A stretch of 64,000 nt of DNA, taken from Pseudidiomarina terrestris. GTDB taxonomy: Bacteria > Pseudomonadota > Gammaproteobacteria > Enterobacterales > Alteromonadaceae. The notes under the pieces are model-generated. The model had not been told where the DNA came from, did no database searches, and saw only the letters and a list, made by a program, of their open reading frames with translations. The stretch lies in contig NZ_JAGGJF010000002.1 of NCBI RefSeq assembly GCF_030466405.1, forward strand, positions 124,001-188,000, given 5' to 3'. How positions within the stretch are numbered: the stretch's first letter is position 1; the number at the start of each line of letters is the position of its first letter. The position numbers and the translations under genes are program-made. Shown piece by piece: positions 9,280 through 17,037 of the stretch.

Positions 9280-9283
9280 ATGA
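9236..9283 (+). CDS. Possible 15-codon upstream reading frame coupled to the TonB2 operon
   Basis: ATG at 9236 reads MSLSAEKLSQIGWEL and stops at a TGA that overlaps the ATG of the DUF3450 gene (ATGA, 9280-9283). A purine-rich GGGAAG (9222-9227) lies 8 bases before it. The exact ATGA overlap could give translational coupling to a gene whose own ribosome site (GGGA at 9273) is weak. There is no protein-family support, and chance is a real alternative. Confidence 0.25.
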   Translation: MSLSAEKLSQIGWEL

Positions 9284-10062
9284 CCAAAGTAATCAATAAA
9301 AGCAAAATCGCAGCGGCCCTAGTGGGCGCTTTAGCGATAGCAGGTAGCGCTACAGCTGCTGCACAATCTATTTCTACGTTGCAAAACGAAGAAGCGAAAA
9401 TCCACGAAGCTGATGTTCGTTCACAAGAGAAAATCAACTCGTTGTTCGAGCAGTCACAAGAACTGTTGTATGAATATCGCGGTGTTGTAGATGAGTATGA
9501 ACAGCTCAAAGTCTACAACGACCACGTACAACGTTTGGTTGACGATCAGAATGCACAACTGGCTTCTCTACAGCGTCAGATCGATAGCGTTGAAGACACC
9601 AAACAAGGTGTTGTTCCGTTGATGTACAAAATGATCGACGCTTTGGAGCAGTTTGTTGAGCTGGATATTCCAATCCATCGTGACTCGCGTCTGGCACGTG
9701 TTGAGCGTCTGCGCGACATCATGTCAAATGCGAACGTAACGACCTCTGAGCAGTTCCGTCAAATCACTGAAGCTTATCAAGCTGAAATGGATTACGGTTC
9801 TGGTTTGATTGCCTATGAAGGCAAATTGGAATTCGGCGGTGAAGAAATCTCAGTTGACTTCTTCCACCTGGGCCGCGCGGCGCTGATGGCGCAATCGCTG
9901 GATCTGAAAAACGGCTGGATTTTCAACGATGACACTAACGAGTGGGAAGTCTTAGACGACGCCTACCTGAGTGCATTGACGAAAGCTATCCGTATGGCGC
10001 GTAAACAAACCGCCCCAGATCTCCTTAAATTGCCAATTTATGCAGCGGAGCGTGCAGAATGA
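9280..10062 (+). CDS. DUF3450 periplasmic coiled-coil protein, first gene of the TonB2 cluster
   Basis: 260 residues with a signal peptide (hydrophobic VGALAIAGSATAAAQ, residues 16-30), a long helical coiled-coil (about 35-110: NEEAKIHEADVRSQEKIN and onward) and a compact C-terminal part. It matches DUF3450, the protein encoded first in the six-gene TonB2 operon of Vibrio and Alteromonadales. Its biochemical role is not established; by context it helps the TonB2 energy-transfer complex in the periplasm. The ATG at 9280 was chosen over the TTG at 9271. Its stop overlaps the start of the next gene (ATGA). Confidence 0.85.
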   Translation: MTKVINKSKIAAALVGALAIAGSATAAAQSISTLQNEEAKIHEADVRSQEKINSLFEQSQELLYEYRGVVDEYEQLKVYNDHVQRLVDDQNAQLASLQRQIDSVEDTKQGVVPLMYKMIDALEQFVELDIPIHRDSRLARVERLRDIMSNANVTTSEQFRQITEAYQAEMDYGSGLIAYEGKLEFGGEEISVDFFHLGRAALMAQSLDLKNGWIFNDDTNEWEVLDDAYLSALTKAIRMARKQTAPDLLKLPIYAAERAE

Positions 10063-11429
10063 ACAAACTAGTGAAATCCTTGCTGGTAGCGACAGCATTC
10101 TCTCTTTCGATCGGCGCAAGCTCTGCATTTGCGCAAGAACAAACAGCTTCAGAAGCGAAGTCACTTGAACAGCTTCTTGAGCTGGTCAAAGAGAACCGTG
10201 CTGCGTCACAGCGCATCAATGCTCAACGTGAAGCTGAATTCACCTCTGAGCGTGCTGACAAGCAAGCACTTTTGAATCAAGCGAAAAAACAACTTGCTGA
10301 TGAGCAAGCTCGTGGCCAGCGGTTGCAAACGCAATTCTCTGAAAACGAAATTGCCCTTGCCAACAAAGAAACCGAGTTGCAAAACCAACTAGGTACTTTG
10401 GGTGAGATCGTTGGTGTAGCACGTGGTGCTGCCAGCGAAACCATCGGTCGTATCGCAACCTCAATCGTGAGTGCGCAGTACCCAGGTCGTGAAGACGTGC
10501 TGGAAAGTATTGCTGAAGCTCGCGAAGTACCTACTATCCAGGAGCTTGAAGAGCTTTGGTTAGCTTGGTTAACTGAGATGAAAGAATCAGGCAAAGTTGT
10601 CACTTTCCCGTCAGAGGTAACTCTGCTTGACGGTACTTCTGAGCAACGTGATGTTACTCGTATCGGTACCTTCAACCTGTTATCAGGCGGTGAGTACTTC
10701 GTATACAACGACCAGGCGGAAGAAATTCAGCCACTAGGTCGTCAGCCTGAAGGTTACATCCTTTCAGCTGCGCAATCGTTCCTGAATACTGAATCAGGTT
10801 ACGAAGGCGTATTTGTTGACCCGGCACGAGGCCAAATCCTCAACCTGGCAACGCAAAAAGCGACGCTTGAAGAGCAGTATCACCAAGGTGGTACAGTTGG
10901 TTACGTGATCACAGTTGTGCTGATCATCGGTATCCTGATTGCAATCTGGAAAATCATTACTCTGGGTTCAGAAGGTGCGAAGATCCGTGCTCAATTGAAG
11001 AACACTGGTAACCCTTCTCAGAAAAACTCTCTGGGTCGTATCTTGAAAGTCTACCATGACAACAAGACTGACGACGTTGAGAACCTTGAGTTGAAACTTG
11101 ACGAAGCTATCATGCGTGAAACTCCACGTATTGACGCTGGCGTTAACATCATCAAGATTTTCGCGGCAATCGCACCACTACTTGGTCTATTGGGTACGGT
11201 AATCGGTATGATCGGTACCTTCCAATCTATTACCTTGTACGGTACAGGTGATCCGAAAATCATGGCAGGCGACATCTCAATGGCGTTGGTAACCACCGCT
11301 ATGGGTCTGATCGCAGCATTACCATTAATTCTGATCCACGCAGTTGTTGCGGGTCGTGCTAAGAAGATCGTTCACACATTGGACGAGCAAGCGGCGGGCA
11401 TTGTAGCCGCGCACTCGGAGAAGGAGTAA
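10059..11429 (+). CDS. ttpC: TtpC-like large ExbB/TolQ-family protein of the TonB2 system
   Basis: 456 residues: a signal peptide (LLVATAFSLSIGASSAFAQ), an N-terminal coiled-coil and periplasmic domain (about 28-275), then a MotA/TolQ/ExbB proton-channel domain with three membrane segments (about 280-300, 365-390 and 410-435). The channel signature reads IAPLLGLLGTVIGMIGTF. The extra periplasmic half separates it from the normal ExbB and matches TtpC, which is required for TonB2-dependent iron uptake in Vibrio. It is probably linked with TonB2 across the periplasm. It overlaps the DUF3450 gene by 4 bases and is followed 4 bases later by exbB2. Confidence 0.87.
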   Translation: MNKLVKSLLVATAFSLSIGASSAFAQEQTASEAKSLEQLLELVKENRAASQRINAQREAEFTSERADKQALLNQAKKQLADEQARGQRLQTQFSENEIALANKETELQNQLGTLGEIVGVARGAASETIGRIATSIVSAQYPGREDVLESIAEAREVPTIQELEELWLAWLTEMKESGKVVTFPSEVTLLDGTSEQRDVTRIGTFNLLSGGEYFVYNDQAEEIQPLGRQPEGYILSAAQSFLNTESGYEGVFVDPARGQILNLATQKATLEEQYHQGGTVGYVITVVLIIGILIAIWKIITLGSEGAKIRAQLKNTGNPSQKNSLGRILKVYHDNKTDDVENLELKLDEAIMRETPRIDAGVNIIKIFAAIAPLLGLLGTVIGMIGTFQSITLYGTGDPKIMAGDISMALVTTAMGLIAALPLILIHAVVAGRAKKIVHTLDEQAAGIVAAHSEKE

Positions 11430-11433
11430 TCCT

Positions 11434-11958
11434 ATGCTTTACCTGATGGAGCTTTGGGAATCTATCAGGGATTTTCTGAGTACCGGTGGCGATGTCTTGT
11501 ACTTCGTCATGGGAGCGCTCTTTCTCATGTGGGTTCTCATGATTGAGCGCTTCTGGTTCCTGACAACAGCTTATCCAAAGATGAAAAAGGAAATCATCGC
11601 TAAATGGGAAGCTCGGCAGGATACTACTTCTTGGTATGCTCATAAGATCCGTGAAGCATGGATTTCTGAGGCATCTGATAAACTTAACGCACGTATGTTG
11701 TTGGTTAAGACGACGATCGCTATGTGTCCGTTAATCGGACTCTTGGGTACGGTGACAGGTATGATTGCCGTATTCGAGACCATGGCGACACAGGGCACTG
11801 GTAATCCACGCCTGATGGCCGATGGTATCTCTATGGCGACGATACCTACTATGGCTGGCATGGTTGCCGCTCTGTCCGGCATGTTTTTCTCGACTCGCTT
11901 AGAGTCTCGGGTAAAACGCGCACGGGACAAGTTGATCGATAGTTTGCCACATCATTAA
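11434..11958 (+). CDS. exbB2: ExbB2 biopolymer transport protein
   Basis: 174-residue ExbB-type proton channel subunit of the inner membrane. It has the usual three membrane spans: VLYFVMGALFLMWVLMIERFW near the N-terminus and two in the second half. The conserved CPLIGLLGTVTGMIAVFETMA segment and the following ISMATIPTMAGMVAAL segment line the proton path. With ExbD2 it turns proton motive force into movement of TonB2. A GAAGGAG ribosome site lies in the end of ttpC. Confidence 0.92.
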   Translation: MLYLMELWESIRDFLSTGGDVLYFVMGALFLMWVLMIERFWFLTTAYPKMKKEIIAKWEARQDTTSWYAHKIREAWISEASDKLNARMLLVKTTIAMCPLIGLLGTVTGMIAVFETMATQGTGNPRLMADGISMATIPTMAGMVAALSGMFFSTRLESRVKRARDKLIDSLPHH

Positions 11959-11970
11959 GAGAGAAGAATT

Positions 11971-12372
11971 ATGGCACGTAAACGTATTCGTGAAGAGGAA
12001 GATGCTGCGATCGATATGACGCCGATGCTCGACATCGTTTTCATCATGTTGATCTTCTTTATCGTAACCACCTCTTTCGTAAAAGAAGCTGGTATCGACG
12101 TTAACAAGCCAGAAGCAAGTCAGGCGCAGAAGAAACCTTCTGCCAACATCTTCATCGCTATTCGTGCGAATGGTGAAGTGTGGATGGACAAGCGTATGGT
12201 TGATGTTGAGCGCGTAGGTGCAAACATCGAACGTCTATTGGCAGAACAGCCAACTGATATCGTAGTGATTCAGGCGGACAAAGAAGCCAAACATGGTGTT
12301 GTCGTTGAAGTCATGGATCAAATCAAGGAAGCGGGTATTGACAAGATATCCATAGCCGCAGAGGACGATTAA
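11971..12372 (+). CDS. exbD2: ExbD2 biopolymer transport protein
   Basis: 133 residues with one N-terminal membrane segment ([16 protein letters not shown], about 22-37). The preceding IDMTPMLD carries the conserved channel Asp of ExbD/TolR proteins. The C-terminal periplasmic domain reads [16 protein letters not shown] and [19 protein letters not shown], matching ExbD. It works with ExbB2 as stator and proton channel for TonB2. The gene follows exbB2 by 12 bases with AGAGAGAAG before the ATG. Confidence 0.93.
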   Translation: MARKRIREEEDAAIDMTPMLDIVFIMLIFFIVTTSFVKEAGIDVNKPEASQAQKKPSANIFIAIRANGEVWMDKRMVDVERVGANIERLLAEQPTDIVVIQADKEAKHGVVVEVMDQIKEAGIDKISIAAEDD

Positions 12373-12373
12373 T

Positions 12374-12985
12374 ATGGTGCGCTTTATAGTATCAATACTA
12401 TTAGGTGCTGCAGCTACGTTCCTCCTGTTCGCGTTCATGGCATTCTTGATCAGCGGGGGCGAGGGGCGTAATGCACCGCCGCCGCCTTCGTCAGTCATTG
12501 AGATTGTTACGCAGCCGCCGGATTCGGATGTGGATCAGCGTCGTCGGACGCCACCACCGCCGCCTCCGCCGCCAGCGCAACCGCCTGAGACGCCACCGAA
12601 TGAGCCAGATGCTTCTGACTCTGACGGTATGAACATGGACTTAGGATTTGACGTTGATGTAGGTGGCACCGACACCGGCTTTGACGCTAGTGGTGCGATG
12701 ATGCGAGATGGCGAAGCTACGCCAATCGTTCGTATCAATCCGCGTTATCCGCCAGCTGCTGCTCGTGACGGTATTCAAGGTTGGGTGCTTCTGCGCTTTA
12801 CCATTGATGAAGCCGGTGGTGTAACTGATGTTGAAGTTATCGACTCAGAGCCACGCCGTGTATTCGATCAGGAAGCCCGTCGTGCGCTGTTGCGTTGGAA
12901 GTATAAGCCGAAGATGGTAGACGGCAAGCCCGTTCGCCAGCCCGGACAAACTGTCCAGCTCGACTTCAACCTGGATCAGGAGTAA
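12374..12985 (+). CDS. tonB2: TonB2 energy transducer
   Basis: 203 residues: an N-terminal membrane anchor ([17 protein letters not shown], about 10-26), a proline-rich spacer with a run of eight Pro (near residues 59-72), an acidic Gly/Asp/Met-rich linker, and a TonB C-terminal domain (about 118-203: [20 protein letters not shown] and LRWKYKP). The short spacer resembles Vibrio TonB2 more than TonB1. TonB transmits energy to outer-membrane receptors for siderophores, heme, vitamin B12 and perhaps other metal complexes. It begins 1 base after the exbD2 stop. Confidence 0.93.
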   Translation: MVRFIVSILLGAAATFLLFAFMAFLISGGEGRNAPPPPSSVIEIVTQPPDSDVDQRRRTPPPPPPPPAQPPETPPNEPDASDSDGMNMDLGFDVDVGGTDTGFDASGAMMRDGEATPIVRINPRYPPAAARDGIQGWVLLRFTIDEAGGVTDVEVIDSEPRRVFDQEARRALLRWKYKPKMVDGKPVRQPGQTVQLDFNLDQE

Positions 12986-12988
12986 TTA

Positions 12989-14290
12989 ATGATGATGCAC
13001 AAAAAACTCACTATGCTGATTAGTGCGAGTGTATTGTGTGGTGCTTTAGTGGCAGGTTCACCTGCCGCTTCAGCGCAAGACGTCAATTACAACTTGCCTT
13101 CTCCAGAAGTAGTCGAACAGCGTAAAGCGAGTCGCAGTAACCGCACGGTTTCAGAACGATTCGGTCGCCGTATCATGGAAGCTTTCGAGCTTTACAGCGA
13201 AGAAGAGGACATTCTGGGCGCTATTGCAGTGCTGGAAGAGCTCTCTCCTCGTGATGAATATGATAAGGCCTACGTGGATCGTTTCCTGGGTAACCTGTAC
13301 GCAGCCAACAACCAAATCGAAGCAGCAATGCAGAGAACCAGCGCAGCGGCGGAAGCCAATGTGTTGGGTTGGAACGATCAGGCGGCCGCGCTGAAACTGG
13401 CAGCTGACATTAGTTTGCAGCTGGAAAACTATCGTGATGCGTTAAAATATTACGATAGATGGCTACAGTTCACCGGGGACCCGGATCCGGACGTATTTTT
13501 GCGTATTGCTAACGCTTTTTACGAGCTTAAGCAATTCGATAAAATTATCCGTCCTGCGGACTTAGCTATCCAGCATTATGAGGAAACCAACAAAAACCCT
13601 TACGTTTTGAAGATTGCCTCATATTACGAACGTAAAATGTACTCTGATGCGATTGATGTGCTGGAGACCGGTCTTGAGCAACTACCTACCGAATCGGTGT
13701 GGTGGAGCCAGTTGGGCATGATGTATATGCTCGAGGAAAAGATCGACAAAGCACTGCAAACGCTTGAGGTTGCCTACTTAGCCGGTTACCTGGACAAAGA
13801 AAGCCAAATCAAAGCTGTCATTCAGTTGTACGGAAACAATGGTATTCCTTACGACGCCGCAAGGTTGATGGTGAAGCATCTTGAAGCCGGAGATGTAGAG
13901 AAAACTGCACGTCATTACTACAGTGCAGCAAGTAACTACGAAATGGCTCGTGAGTATGCTTTGGCAGCAGATATGTATGAATTTGCTGCACAGCTGGAAG
14001 ATAACGTATCAACTCGTGCTGATTACTACCGCCGTAAAGGTACTGCTCACTTGCGAGCAGAAGAGTATCAGCAAGCAGCGGATGCGTATCTGAAAGCCAT
14101 TGATTTGGGTTACGAAGAACCTGGTAAGATTTACATGTCTTTGACAGAAGCTTACTTCTATCAAAACAAGTTTAGTCAGGCACTGAAGTATGTGCTCGAA
14201 GCACAAGAATACTCAGATCAACGTCGTAACGCACGTAGCTGGGAATCTTACATTCGCAGCAAAGCTAGCAATCTCGGTATCTCACTGTAA
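12989..14290 (+). CDS. TPR-repeat periplasmic protein, last gene of the TonB2 cluster
   Basis: 433 residues with a signal peptide (ISASVLCGALVAGSPAASAQ) and several tetratricopeptide-like helical repeats through most of the chain (for example AALKLAADISLQLENYRDAL, RIANAFYELKQFDKII and GTAHLRAEEYQQAADAYLKA). The matching gene ends the Vibrio tonB2 cluster. It probably acts as a scaffold or assembly partner of the TonB2 complex; the detailed role is unknown. AGGAG is 6 to 9 bases before the ATG/ATG/ATG cluster, so the start may be 12989 or 12992. A strong terminator follows. Confidence 0.85.
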   Translation: MMMHKKLTMLISASVLCGALVAGSPAASAQDVNYNLPSPEVVEQRKASRSNRTVSERFGRRIMEAFELYSEEEDILGAIAVLEELSPRDEYDKAYVDRFLGNLYAANNQIEAAMQRTSAAAEANVLGWNDQAAALKLAADISLQLENYRDALKYYDRWLQFTGDPDPDVFLRIANAFYELKQFDKIIRPADLAIQHYEETNKNPYVLKIASYYERKMYSDAIDVLETGLEQLPTESVWWSQLGMMYMLEEKIDKALQTLEVAYLAGYLDKESQIKAVIQLYGNNGIPYDAARLMVKHLEAGDVEKTARHYYSAASNYEMAREYALAADMYEFAAQLEDNVSTRADYYRRKGTAHLRAEEYQQAADAYLKAIDLGYEEPGKIYMSLTEAYFYQNKFSQALKYVLEAQEYSDQRRNARSWESYIRSKASNLGISL

Positions 14291-14318
14291 TTGCATAGTT
14301 TTCGTAAATTACACGTAA

Positions 14319-14347
14319 AACCCCGCCTGCAAAGCGGGGTTTTTTTT
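14319..14347 (+). terminator. Rho-independent terminator of the TonB2 operon
   Basis: AACCCCGC pairs with GCGGGGTT around a 7-base loop and is followed by eight T. It lies 28 bases after the TPR gene and separates the TonB2 operon from hvfA. Confidence 0.93.
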
Positions 14348-14404
14348 GCAATTTGCGCTATAGTTACTAGTGAATTCACCTACAGAGATAAAGAGGGTTG
14401 AACA

Positions 14405-14842
14405 ATGAACAACATGAAGAAATCAGTAGCAGTCACCGTAGGCGCACTTCTTGCAGGCGGTATGTCGGTTCAGGCAGCCAGTGCTAATCCATTTAGCTAC
14501 TCTGACCTGGGTAGCGGTTATCAGCAAGAGCAGAGCAAAGAGCGTGAAGCCAAGTGTGGTGAAGGCAAATGCGGCGAAGACAAGAAAGCTAAAATGCACG
14601 AAAAAGCCAAGGAAGCCAAATGTGGCGAAGGCAAGTGCGGCGAAGGCAAGTGTGGCGAAGAGCACAAAGCCAAAATGGCTGAACACGCTGCCGAGCACGC
14701 CGAGAAAGGAATTGAAGGCAAGTGCGGCGAAGGCAAGTGTGGCGAAGAAATGAAAGCCAAAATGTCTGACAAAGCCGAAAAAGCCAAAGAAGGCAAATGT
14801 GGCGAAGGTAAATGTGGTGAAGGGAAGTGCGGCGGACAGTAG
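14405..14842 (+). CDS. hvfA: HvfA/bufferin-type RiPP precursor with ten KCG motifs
   Basis: 145 residues: a Sec signal peptide (SVAVTVGALLAGGMSVQA, cleavage near residue 24-27), a short linker (NPFSYSDLGSGYQQ), then a Lys/Glu/Ala-rich helix-like region with ten Cys, every one in a KCG motif. Eight read EGKCG and two EAKCG, in clusters of 2, 3, 2 and 3. In Haemophilus HvfA, EGKCG Cys residues are converted by an MNIO enzyme to oxazolone/thioamide groups that bind copper. Family knowledge plus the neighbours predicts a periplasmic or secreted copper-binding peptide. AGAGGG is 7 bases before the ATG. The DNA is internally repetitive. It overlaps hvfB by 16 bases. Confidence 0.92.
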   Translation: MNNMKKSVAVTVGALLAGGMSVQAASANPFSYSDLGSGYQQEQSKEREAKCGEGKCGEDKKAKMHEKAKEAKCGEGKCGEGKCGEEHKAKMAEHAAEHAEKGIEGKCGEGKCGEEMKAKMSDKAEKAKEGKCGEGKCGEGKCGGQ

Positions 14843-15672
14843 GACTCGGACTCCGTCGCGAGTTTCTCGCTGATGTACTGGAACAGGCTCCCGCCGTTGG
14901 TTTTTGGGAGCTTGCGCCAGAGAACTGGTTTCCACGTGGCGCGCATGCGCAACGTACGCTTGATCGTGTGCGTGAGCAGGCGCCACTGACCAGTCATGGT
15001 CTGTCGTTATCTATCGGCAGCCCGGATCCTATCGACGTTGAATTCGTCAAACAAGTGAAACGATTTCTCGATCGTTTCGATATCAAGATCTACAGTGAAC
15101 ACCTCAGCTATTGTTCCGCTGAAGGGCACTTATATGACCTGTTACCTATGCCATTCACCACTGAAGCGGCGTCTTACGTTGCTGAACGGGTGCGGCAGGT
15201 GCAGGATATTATTGAGCGACCGTTGGTGCTGGAAAACGTTTCCTATTACGCCAACTTTGGTGGTGAACTCACTGAACAGGAGTTCATTTGTCAGGTTCTC
15301 GAAGAAGCTGACTGCCGGTTGCTCCTTGATGTAAACAATGTTTTTGTGAATAGTGTCAACCATCGCTATGATCCACGCGAATTCATTCGGTCTATGCCGA
15401 GTGAACGCATCGTGTACGGGCATATCGCCGGGCACTCAGAAGAATACGATGATCTCTTTGTCGATACCCACGGCGCCGATGTGAAGCCGGATGTCTGGCG
15501 TTTGTTAGACTATGCCTATCAGTGTCACGGGCTCTTCCCCACGGTACTGGAGCGCGATTTCAATATTCCCCCGTTACCTGAACTGTTACAAGAAGCAGCC
15601 AAGGTCGCAAACTGTCAGCACAATTATGAGCAGGAGCAACGTGTCGAAGCAGTTTCAACAGACCCAGCTTGA
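14827..15672 (+). CDS. hvfB: DUF692 multinuclear non-heme iron oxidase (MNIO), HvfB/BufB type
   Basis: 281-residue TIM-barrel enzyme that modifies Cys residues of the HvfA precursor. Metal-ligand motifs of the DUF692 family are in order: SHGLSLSIG (about 58), YSEHLSY (about 91), LENVSYY (about 137), LLDVNNVF (about 169), YGHIAGHSEEY (about 197), VDTHG (about 211) and VLERDFNIPP (about 239). The N-terminus GLGLRREFL is also a family hallmark and requires the GTG at 14827 inside hvfA, so the genes overlap by 16 bases and are probably coupled. The DUF2063 partner gene follows and overlaps its 3' end. Function by homology: oxidative formation of oxazolone/thioamide. Confidence 0.93.
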   Translation: MRRTVGLGLRREFLADVLEQAPAVGFWELAPENWFPRGAHAQRTLDRVREQAPLTSHGLSLSIGSPDPIDVEFVKQVKRFLDRFDIKIYSEHLSYCSAEGHLYDLLPMPFTTEAASYVAERVRQVQDIIERPLVLENVSYYANFGGELTEQEFICQVLEEADCRLLLDVNNVFVNSVNHRYDPREFIRSMPSERIVYGHIAGHSEEYDDLFVDTHGADVKPDVWRLLDYAYQCHGLFPTVLERDFNIPPLPELLQEAAKVANCQHNYEQEQRVEAVSTDPA

Positions 15673-16390
15673 GTTTGCCCGATGGTTACGCTCGCCAAAC
15701 GCAGCTGATGAGAAGTTCGCTGATATAGAGCAGCGGCGACTGGCGATCTATCGGCGCCTGATCCATGCCAATATTAAGCAGTTCGTCGCCACCGGTTTTC
15801 CTGTGCTCCATCAACTCCTAACGCAGGAACAATGGCGTAACCTGCTGGCCAGTTTTGTTGCGCAGCATCGCTCGGATTCACCACTTTTCTCAGATATCGG
15901 CACAGAGTTTGTCGCGTTTTTGGCAAGCGGCAAGCTGGCTGATGCAGATTACCCGCAGTGGTTATTTGATCTTGCTCGCTATGAACGGATGGAAGTGGAT
16001 GTCCAATTCGGTCATCTGGACGATGCCTTTCAGCCCCTTAATGAGATTGATGAAGGCACGACGTTGCATGTTAATCCGACCGCGCAGGTAGGTATTTTCG
16101 ACTACCCGGTGGCACAGATTAACGCCGATTTCAGGCCCACGGCAGCTCTGGATGTCCCTTATTTTGTGCTGGTTTATCAAAGCCCGGAAGGAAGAGTCCA
16201 ATTCCTGGAACTGAACTCATTAACGGCATTGGCGATCGACTTACTGCAACAAAAACCGCGTAACCTTATGCAACTTAGCGAGGCGCTGGCGACACAGCTG
16301 CCAGATTTCACTGAGCAGCAGTTGCAGCAGGGCTTCGCGTCGGTGGCGGTGGATTTTGCTGAACGGTTCGTGTTGTTAGACAAGCCATAA
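15641..16390 (+). CDS. hvfC: DUF2063 partner protein, HvfC/BufC type
   Basis: 249 residues from GTG 15641, preceded by AGGAG at 15632-15636; ATG 15626 is an in-frame alternative. The N-terminal helical domain (QLEFARWLRSP, IYRRLIHANIKQFV, FPVLHQLL) and the DLARYERMEVD segment are typical of DUF2063 proteins, which present the precursor to the MNIO enzyme. A C-terminal domain follows (about 155-249). The start lies inside hvfB (32-base overlap), so hvfABC form one tightly overlapped transcript. No HvfD/DoxX-like gene follows, unlike the Haemophilus operon. Confidence 0.9.
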   Translation: MSKQFQQTQLEFARWLRSPNAADEKFADIEQRRLAIYRRLIHANIKQFVATGFPVLHQLLTQEQWRNLLASFVAQHRSDSPLFSDIGTEFVAFLASGKLADADYPQWLFDLARYERMEVDVQFGHLDDAFQPLNEIDEGTTLHVNPTAQVGIFDYPVAQINADFRPTAALDVPYFVLVYQSPEGRVQFLELNSLTALAIDLLQQKPRNLMQLSEALATQLPDFTEQQLQQGFASVAVDFAERFVLLDKP

Positions 16391-16469
16391 TCGAGTATGA
16401 TCCGCACCGCAAAATTCTTGCTGTAGCGACGCAATCAATTGTGGCTACCAAAGTAAAGAGGTAATCAAA

Positions 16470-16595
16470 ATGGCAAATGATCAAAATTTCCGTGACCCAT
16501 CAGGCCCGCTATTGGGTTGGATTGCAGTTGTGTTAGTTGTCGCTATGCCCCTATTACCGGCTATTCTGCAGTGGTTTAAGCACTTCAGCGCATAA
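16470..16595 (+). CDS. Small single-span membrane protein of unknown function
   Basis: 41 codons, with AAAGAGGTAATCAAA before the ATG (AGAGG at 16457-16461). The protein has a polar N-terminus (MANDQNFRDPSG), one hydrophobic segment (LLGWIAVVLVVAMPLLPAIL, residues 14-33) and a short basic/aromatic tail (QWFKHFSA). The good ribosome site, the N-out/K-in charge pattern and the position between hvfC (80-base gap) and the response regulator support a real gene. I do not recognise a family. It could be an accessory of the Hvf system or an unrelated micro-protein. Confidence 0.6.
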   Translation: MANDQNFRDPSGPLLGWIAVVLVVAMPLLPAILQWFKHFSA

Positions 16596-16638
16596 CGATT
16601 CGGTAAATCCCGAGAGACGTCAAACCAAAAGGCAAACT

Positions 16639-17037
16639 ATGTCAACCAAGCTATTGCTGGTGGAGGACAACCCTTCCACGCGAGCGAGCCTTCTTGAGAT
16701 TCTTGCAGCAACCCCGTTTGTGGTGAGCTGTGCAACGGATGGACTGGACGGCCTGAACCAGGCGAAAGCAACGTCATTTGATGTGATCCTGGTTGATCAT
16801 AAAATGCCGCTGATGGATGGTTTAACGTTACTGCGCAACTTACGAGGCATGCGCGCTTACCAGCAAACCCCGCTGATCCTGATGTCGACCCAAGATGTCA
16901 AACACATCGAGGAAAGCGGTCGTCGGGCAGGTGCGAATCTGAGTCTGGCAAAGCCAATCGCGGCTGACCGTTTGCTCGAGTTGTTGGCGGACCTGTGGCA
17001 GACCATGCAAATTCCGAAGCAATCTGCGGCCTCATGA
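16639..17037 (+). CDS. Single-domain response regulator (CheY-like)
   Basis: 132-residue receiver domain without an output domain. The acidic pocket E9/D10, the phosphorylation site D53 (VDHKMPLMDG), the conserved Ser/Thr region LMSTQD and Lys in LAKPI are all present. It should receive phosphate from an unlinked histidine kinase and act by protein contact. The ATG at 16639 fits the family start. Its stop overlaps the start of apt (ATGA). No kinase gene is nearby, so the target is unknown. Confidence 0.85.
   Translation: MSTKLLLVEDNPSTRASLLEILAATPFVVSCATDGLDGLNQAKATSFDVILVDHKMPLMDGLTLLRNLRGMRAYQQTPLILMSTQDVKHIEESGRRAGANLSLAKPIAADRLLELLADLWQTMQIPKQSAAS

Noticed and set aside
14540-14840. CRISPR-like short repeats
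   Set aside because: The repeats are in-frame KCG codons with no constant spacers, leader or cas genes.
14423-14997. Long reading frames on the minus strand and in another plus frame over hvfA
   Set aside because: They are by-products of the repetitive GAAGGCAAATGC-type codons of hvfA; translations are low-complexity Phe/Ala or Pro/Ser/His strings with no start signals.
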